DNA from: an uncultured Clostridia bacterium
GTDB lineage: Bacteria > Bacillota > Clostridia > Christensenellales > Pumilibacteraceae
NCBI GenBank assembly: GCA_944372345.1
Contig: CALVYT010000038.1
Span: 141,068 to 205,067 of the forward strand
Reading direction: 5' to 3'
DNA: 64,000 nucleotides
Below are positions 59,236-64,000 of this stretch, piece by piece; the stretch's first letter is position 1; each line of letters opens with the position of its first letter. The notes below the pieces were generated by a model. That model had not been told where the DNA came from and did not search any database. It saw only the letters and a list, made by a program, of their open reading frames with translations. The translations under genes and the position numbers were made by a program.

Positions 59236-62200
59236 ATGAGTAATTATATCAAGCGCGACGGCGGCGGACATACCGAAAAAGACCATGACATAGCGGGCAT
59301 AGTGCTGATGATAATATCGGCGTTCTTTCTGCTGTGCTGTGCCGTGCCCGTCATCTTCGGTCCCGTAAGCCGCGCGATACAATCGTTCTTTCTCGGATCT
59401 TTCGGCATATTCTCGTATGCCCTTTTCGCGTTTGTGTTCGCGCTCGGGCTTGGACTGCTGCTGCGCCGCCACATAAGCGTTTCCGTTAAGAAAGTGCTTA
59501 TGATAGCGGGTATCGCGCTGTTTCTGATGCTGCTGCTCCAACTGATCACGACGCACGCGCATCTGTCCTCGGGCATAGGCGGATATCTGTCCGCCGTATA
59601 TGAAGCCAAGTGGACGGCGGGCGGAGTCGTGTTCGGCGTGATCGCTTACGGTATACGCGCGCTGATAAGCATAGTGGGCGCGTATATCGTCATCAGCCTT
59701 TTGCTCGTCGGCTGCGCCGCGCTGCTCGTTTATACGATAGTGCGCGAGCGCGGACTTCCCGCGGTCAGGCGTGCGAAGCCCAAACTTCCCGTCCGCAGGG
59801 AGGAGCGCGAGGAAAGACTTCCCGAAGAAACGGAAACGCTCTCCGAACGCGTCCGCAGGAGCGGCGGTACGTCGTCGCTGTTCGTCGAGGATGTGGTAGC
59901 GGAGAACCGCCGCGAAGAAGAGGACGAGAGCGCGGGCGGACTTTATGACGAGGATTTCGGCAGATACGGCGGAGAGCGCCGCAGACTGTCGCAGTCGCAG
60001 GCGGCAAATATACTTTACCAGCCGCTCGGTACGGGGAGCGAGCGCGATCTCGATCCCATACTCGGCTATATGCGTAAAACGGAAAACGAGAAGGCGGAAG
60101 AACCGCGCCGCGGCGCGCCCGGGAACGGGTATTATGAAACCGCGCGCGAAAGCGAAGCCGCCCGTATGACGGAAACCGCGCCCGACGTCGGTCCCGCGTC
60201 CGTGGAAACGCATAAGAAGCCGGACAAGATATTTCACGAGAATACGCGTTCGGGCAACGGATTTTCCGATCTGACTCTGCCGACGCCCAAAACTCCGGAG
60301 GCGGACAACAACGACGGACATATAATCTCTTCCAACAGTTTCGGGAGCGGTTTTGACAGATCCGCGTTCACGACGTTTGCGGACGACAGGACGTCCGAGC
60401 GCGGCGGCTATTCCAACGGCGGCGAGCTGCGCGGCGAAAACCGCGCCGAACGCGAAAGCGCAATCGCCTCCGGATCGTTTTACGACCGTGCGGACGCCGG
60501 CATAGTTTCCGCGGACGATTACGCGTCGGAAGAGCCTGCTCCGTCCGACGAAGAAACGCGCGTAGAACCGCAGCCGCAGGAGAAACGCCGTTCAGGCTAT
60601 GCGGGATACGGCGGACTGGATAACGTGACGTTCGGCAAAACGGACAGGAACATAGCGGACAACGATTCTCCGATAGCAAGCGAAGGCTGGCTTGAACAGG
60701 CGAGCGCGGCGGCGGGCGACGATGCGGCAGCCATGCCCGACCCCGAACCCAAGCCTTTCTATGCGGAGGAAACGCCGGATGATAGGGCGGACGATCGGAC
60801 GGATAAGCTGTACGATTCCTTTTCCGCCGCTCCGTCCACTCCCATCGTGACGGAAACGGACTACGAGAGAAAGAGCGGAGAGACCGTTTACGAAGAGCCG
60901 ATCACGGAAGAAACTCCGGTCGTGGCGGAAGCGCACGAGGAGGAAACGCCTGTCGAAGAGGACAGGCTGGTGATCGACGACGCGGAAGTTACCGATCTCA
61001 GCGAAAGGTCAGATTTTTCCGATGAGGATCATACCGGATATTACGTCCGCGGAGGGAACGCGGCGCCTTCCCGCGAAGAGCGCGCAAAAGAGCCCGAGCC
61101 CGTCGTGCCCGTGCAGCCCGTCGAAGAAAAGTACGAGCCGTATATTTACGAAAAGCCGCCGATCGATCTTCTCGGTCTGCCAGACAATACAAACGTGGTC
61201 GATACCGCGGACTTGCAGGAAAAAACGCGCGCAATAGAAGAAACGCTGAACGACCTCAAATTCCCGGCGAAGGTTTGCAATGTCATTGTCGGACCCGCAG
61301 TCACGCGCTTTGAATTGCAGCCGCCGAAAGGGATATCCGTCAACCGTATAATGAATTTCGGCAGCGACCTCGAACTCCGTCTTGCGAGCGGTGCGGTCAG
61401 AATAGAAGCTCCCGTGGCGAACAAGCCCGTTATCGGCATAGAGGTGGCGAACCGCATTTCCGTCGCCGTGGCGTTCAGGGAGATAATCGATTCGCCCAAG
61501 TTCAGGGATTCACACGGCGCGCTGCCTCTCGCTCTCGGCAAGGACATCGGCGGCGACGCGATAGTATGCAATCTTGAAAAGATGCCGCACCTTCTCGTTG
61601 CGGGCGCGACCAATATGGGTAAGTCGGTGTGTCTGAATACCATAATAGTCAGCCTGATATACAGAAGCTCGCCCGAGGACGTGCGCATAGTGCTCGTTGA
61701 CCCCAAACAGATCGAATTCACGCTTTACCGCGGACTTCCTCATCTGCTGCTCAAAAATCCCATAACGGACGTGAACCACGCCGTTAATATGCTCAACTAT
61801 CTCATCGACGAAATGGAGCGGCGGTTTACTCTGTTCAACGAAATGGCGAGCAAGGGATATGCCGTAAGAAATCTCGAAGAATACAACAAAAGCGAGCCGG
61901 TGCGTTCCGGCAAGCAGCGCAAACTGCCGTATATAGTCATGATCGTCGACGAGCTTGCCGACCTTATGACGACGCGTAAAAAGGACGTGGAAAACGGCAT
62001 ACGCCGTCTGACGCAGAAAGCGCGCGCGGCGGGGATACACCTCGTGCTTGCGACGCAGCGTCCTTCCGTGGATATAATCACGGGTTCGATCAAAGTCAAC
62101 CTTCCCGCGCGTATATCGCTGAAAGTCACCTCGCAGGTGGACTCGCGCACCATTCTCGACCAGGCGGGCGCGGAAGCGCTGCTCGGCAAGGGCGATATGC

Positions 62201-62619
62201 TGCTGTCGCTGACGGGCGAACCCGTCAGGCTCCAGGGCGCGCTGATAACCAACGACGAGATAGTTTCCATCGTTAATTACGTCAAAGACAACAATAAAGC
62301 GATATTCGACGAGAGCATAGAGAACGCTGTGCTCGTCGAGCATACGGAGCAGGAGGAAACGGAGGCTCCCACCGAAATGGAGGAGAGCGCGGACGAAAAA
62401 CTGCTGCCCGCGATAATGGAATGTTTCATCCGCGGAAGAAAGGCGTCCACGTCTATGATACAGACGAGATTCGCACTCGGTTACGCCCGTGCGGCGCGTA
62501 TCATCAACACGATAGAGATGCGCAAGTGGATAGGTCCTTCCGTGGGCGCAAAGCCGAGGGAAGTTTATATGACGGAATCGCAGTACGAAAGTGTGTTCGG
62601 CATTCCGTTCGGAGAGTGA
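59236..62619 (+). CDS. ftsK: DNA translocase FtsK/SpoIIIE with unusually long linker
   Basis: 1127 residues, against about 780-800 for SpoIIIE. Four membrane helices (about 20-170) anchor it at the septum. A hydrophilic, Glu/Arg/Asp-rich linker of about 450 residues (170-630) follows. The motor begins near PPIDLLGLPDNTNVVD and carries Walker A LLVAGATNMGKSVCLN, Walker B YIVMIVDELADLM, and LATQRPSVDIITGSIKVNLP (about 937-956). The C-terminal gamma winged helix (TSMIQTRFALGYARAARIIN) binds orienting DNA motifs. It pumps chromosomes through the division or sporulation septum. Confidence 0.96.
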   Translation: MSNYIKRDGGGHTEKDHDIAGIVLMIISAFFLLCCAVPVIFGPVSRAIQSFFLGSFGIFSYALFAFVFALGLGLLLRRHISVSVKKVLMIAGIALFLMLLLQLITTHAHLSSGIGGYLSAVYEAKWTAGGVVFGVIAYGIRALISIVGAYIVISLLLVGCAALLVYTIVRERGLPAVRRAKPKLPVRREEREERLPEETETLSERVRRSGGTSSLFVEDVVAENRREEEDESAGGLYDEDFGRYGGERRRLSQSQAANILYQPLGTGSERDLDPILGYMRKTENEKAEEPRRGAPGNGYYETARESEAARMTETAPDVGPASVETHKKPDKIFHENTRSGNGFSDLTLPTPKTPEADNNDGHIISSNSFGSGFDRSAFTTFADDRTSERGGYSNGGELRGENRAERESAIASGSFYDRADAGIVSADDYASEEPAPSDEETRVEPQPQEKRRSGYAGYGGLDNVTFGKTDRNIADNDSPIASEGWLEQASAAAGDDAAAMPDPEPKPFYAEETPDDRADDRTDKLYDSFSAAPSTPIVTETDYERKSGETVYEEPITEETPVVAEAHEEETPVEEDRLVIDDAEVTDLSERSDFSDEDHTGYYVRGGNAAPSREERAKEPEPVVPVQPVEEKYEPYIYEKPPIDLLGLPDNTNVVDTADLQEKTRAIEETLNDLKFPAKVCNVIVGPAVTRFELQPPKGISVNRIMNFGSDLELRLASGAVRIEAPVANKPVIGIEVANRISVAVAFREIIDSPKFRDSHGALPLALGKDIGGDAIVCNLEKMPHLLVAGATNMGKSVCLNTIIVSLIYRSSPEDVRIVLVDPKQIEFTLYRGLPHLLLKNPITDVNHAVNMLNYLIDEMERRFTLFNEMASKGYAVRNLEEYNKSEPVRSGKQRKLPYIVMIVDELADLMTTRKKDVENGIRRLTQKARAAGIHLVLATQRPSVDIITGSIKVNLPARISLKVTSQVDSRTILDQAGAEALLGKGDMLLSLTGEPVRLQGALITNDEIVSIVNYVKDNNKAIFDESIENAVLVEHTEQEETEAPTEMEESADEKLLPAIMECFIRGRKASTSMIQTRFALGYARAARIINTIEMRKWIGPSVGAKPREVYMTESQYESVFGIPFGE

Positions 62620-62625
62620 CGCGCT

Positions 62626-63927
62626 ATGGACGTAAAGAAAGCCGCGGTGATCTCGCTCGGCTGCGATAAAAATCGCGTCGATACCGAAAACATACTTTAT
62701 CGGCTCGGCGTCGGCGGATATTCGCTCACCGACGATATGACCGAAGCGGAAGTCATTATCGTAAATACCTGCGCGTTCATCGCGTCCGCAGAAAAGGAAG
62801 CCGTCGATACGATCTTTGAAGCGGCGAAACTCAAAAAAACGGGGAAGCTGCGCAAACTCGTCGCGGCAGGCTGTCTGCCGATGAGGTATGGCAAAAAACT
62901 CGCGGAGCTTTTGCCCGAAGTCGACTGCTTCGTGGGGATAAACGACTATACGGATATATGCGGCATCATAGGGCGCGGCGACAGGGTGCGCGTCGACGGC
63001 GAATACGCTCCGACGGAAAAACGCGTGCTTTCCACGCCGCCGCATTACGCTTATCTGAAAATAGCGGACGGCTGCGACAACAGGTGCACATACTGCACGA
63101 TCCCGTCCATACGCGGACGTTACCGTTCCCGCACGCCGGACAGTCTGATGAAAGAAGCAGAGTATCTCGAAAGCATGGGAGTTAAGGAGCTTATCCTCGT
63201 CGCGCAGGACGTAACGCGTTACGGCAAGGACCTCGGCGGGGAATATCTGCTCGTTCCGTTTCTGAAACGCCTGCTTTCCGAACGGGCGTTCGCAAAGATC
63301 AGACTGCTTTATTGTTATCCCGAACTCGTGACCGACGAACTCATCGATCTCATCGCAAGCGAGAACGGCATGGCAAAATACATAGACGTGCCTTTACAGC
63401 ATATTTCCGATCCCGTTCTCAAACGTATGGGGCGGCGTACCGATTCCGCGCAGATAAAGACGCTGTTCGGCAAGCTGCGGGCGGCGGGGATCGCGGTAAG
63501 AACGACGTTTATGGTCGGCTTTCCCGGCGAAACGGAGGAGCAGTTCGCGGAACTTATGGATTTCGTGTCCGAGTATCGCCCCGATCATACGGGAGCATTC
63601 GCATACAGCAAGGAAAACGGCACGCCCTCGGCACGGATGAAAGAGCAGATCCCGAAGAAAGTCAAACTCGAACGGGTGGACGCGCTCGGAAAACTGACGG
63701 CGCGGCTTGCGGAAGAGCACAACGCTTCGCTTGTCGGAAAGACGTTTGACGTCATCTATGAAAATATCGATTACGACCGCAATATGTTTGTCGGAAGGAC
63801 GGAAGCGGACGCTCCCGACATAGACGGGCTCGTATACTTCAAAGGCGATTTCTGCGACGTCGGAAACGTTTACAAGGTCAGGATAACGGGTTATGACGGG
63901 TACGACCTTATCGGAGAAAAAATATGA
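62626..63927 (+). CDS. rimO: Ribosomal protein S12 methylthiotransferase RimO
   Basis: 433 residues. Three domains: N-terminal MTTase with SLGCDKNRVDTE, VNTCAFI and AAGCLPMRY (three cluster cysteines); radical SAM with DGCDNRCTYCTIPSIRGRYR; C-terminal TRAM (about 370-433). It adds a methylthio group to the conserved Asp of S12. Start 6 bases after ftsK; the ftsK-rimO-pgsA order is common in Clostridia. Confidence 0.96.
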   Translation: MDVKKAAVISLGCDKNRVDTENILYRLGVGGYSLTDDMTEAEVIIVNTCAFIASAEKEAVDTIFEAAKLKKTGKLRKLVAAGCLPMRYGKKLAELLPEVDCFVGINDYTDICGIIGRGDRVRVDGEYAPTEKRVLSTPPHYAYLKIADGCDNRCTYCTIPSIRGRYRSRTPDSLMKEAEYLESMGVKELILVAQDVTRYGKDLGGEYLLVPFLKRLLSERAFAKIRLLYCYPELVTDELIDLIASENGMAKYIDVPLQHISDPVLKRMGRRTDSAQIKTLFGKLRAAGIAVRTTFMVGFPGETEEQFAELMDFVSEYRPDHTGAFAYSKENGTPSARMKEQIPKKVKLERVDALGKLTARLAEEHNASLVGKTFDVIYENIDYDRNMFVGRTEADAPDIDGLVYFKGDFCDVGNVYKVRITGYDGYDLIGEKI

Positions 63928-64000
63928 ACATACCTAACAGACTGACAATGGTGAGAATGTTTCTCATCCCGGTGTACGTAGCTCTCGTATTCATCGAGGT
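63924..64000 (+). CDS. pgsA: CDP-diacylglycerol-glycerol-3-phosphate 3-phosphatidyltransferase, cut by window edge
   Basis: Only the first 25 residues are present. MNIPNRLTMVRMFLIPVYVA is the characteristic start of PgsA, the enzyme of phosphatidylglycerol synthesis, with its first membrane helix. The ATG overlaps the rimO stop (ATGA). Catalytic CDP-alcohol motif lies outside the window. Confidence 0.88.
   Translation, partial: MNIPNRLTMVRMFLIPVYVALVFIE

Noticed and set aside
1..64000. CRISPR arrays, insertion sequences, prophage or classical defence systems
   Set aside because: No regularly spaced identical repeats, transposases, phage structural genes or cas-like genes were seen; gene order is chromosomal and conserved throughout.

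Overview
The window is one continuous, gene-dense stretch of chromosome from a spore-forming bacterium of the Bacillota, class Clostridia. The evidence is the complete spoIIIAA-AH operon, spoIVB, ytfJ (gerW), a ytxC-like gene, a ylxY-type gene and spoIIIE/ftsK. It also carries the SCIFF peptide and maturase pair scfA-scfB, and an ispH-rpsA fusion, all typical of Clostridia. The DNA is moderately GC-rich, so an uncultured gut-type lineage (for example Christensenellales-like) is plausible, but that is a guess. Nearly every gene lies on the + strand. The exceptions are one amidase gene and two adjacent tRNAs. I see no insertion sequence, prophage, CRISPR array or integration scar.

Layout. 1-1.8 kb: a truncated kinase and a frameshifted esterase. 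1.85-2.9 kb: a minus-strand amidase. 3.0-7.5 kb: spoIIIA operon. 7.5-17.2 kb: the classical block nusB-folD-xseA-xseB-ispA-dxs-nadK-argR-recN-spoIVB, joining RNA antitermination, folate, isoprenoid precursors, NADP, arginine control and repair. 17.3-24.4 kb: a membrane protein, two D,D-carboxypeptidases, a site-2 protease, scpA-scpB, a DUF2953-like gene, ytfJ and rluB. 24.5-29.3 kb: a biotin-dependent sodium-pump operon with two different carboxyltransferases. 29.3-35.2 kb: surE, a flavoprotein, aroH, cmk, plsC and ispH-rpsA, each overlapping the next. 35.3-41.1 kb: a zinc-ribbon protein of unknown family, a dipeptidase, purB, a membrane protein fused to a tocopherol-cyclase-like domain, and tRNA-Leu and tRNA-Cys. 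41.3-54.3 kb: ytxC-like, yajC, a TIGR04086-like gene, scfA, scfB, secD, secF, recJ, relA, a metallo-hydrolase and hemZ. 54.3-64 kb: rpsO, pnp, ylxY-like, mlpA-like, ftsK, rimO and the start of pgsA.

Most genes are ordinary and in conserved order, so the novelty lies in details. (1) The ispH-rpsA fusion keeps a near-consensus promoter, a Shine-Dalgarno and an in-frame ATG exactly at the domain junction, so free S1 may also be made. (2) Several genes (nusB, the 17957 carboxypeptidase, the TIGR04086-like gene, the DUF2953-like gene, ylxY) have terminator-like or Shine-Dalgarno-sequestering hairpins in the translation start region. (3) nadK and rluB have consensus promoters so close to the ATG that their mRNAs should be leaderless or nearly so. 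(4) Some conserved proteins are remodelled: PNPase has a charged insertion inside its S1 domain, SpoIVB lacks a recognisable PDZ domain and has a CxxC there instead, the amidase lacks an expected zinc histidine, and the YlxY-type deacetylase has lost its motif-1 aspartates. (5) The sodium-pump operon has the subunit set of a transcarboxylase plus a membrane pump.
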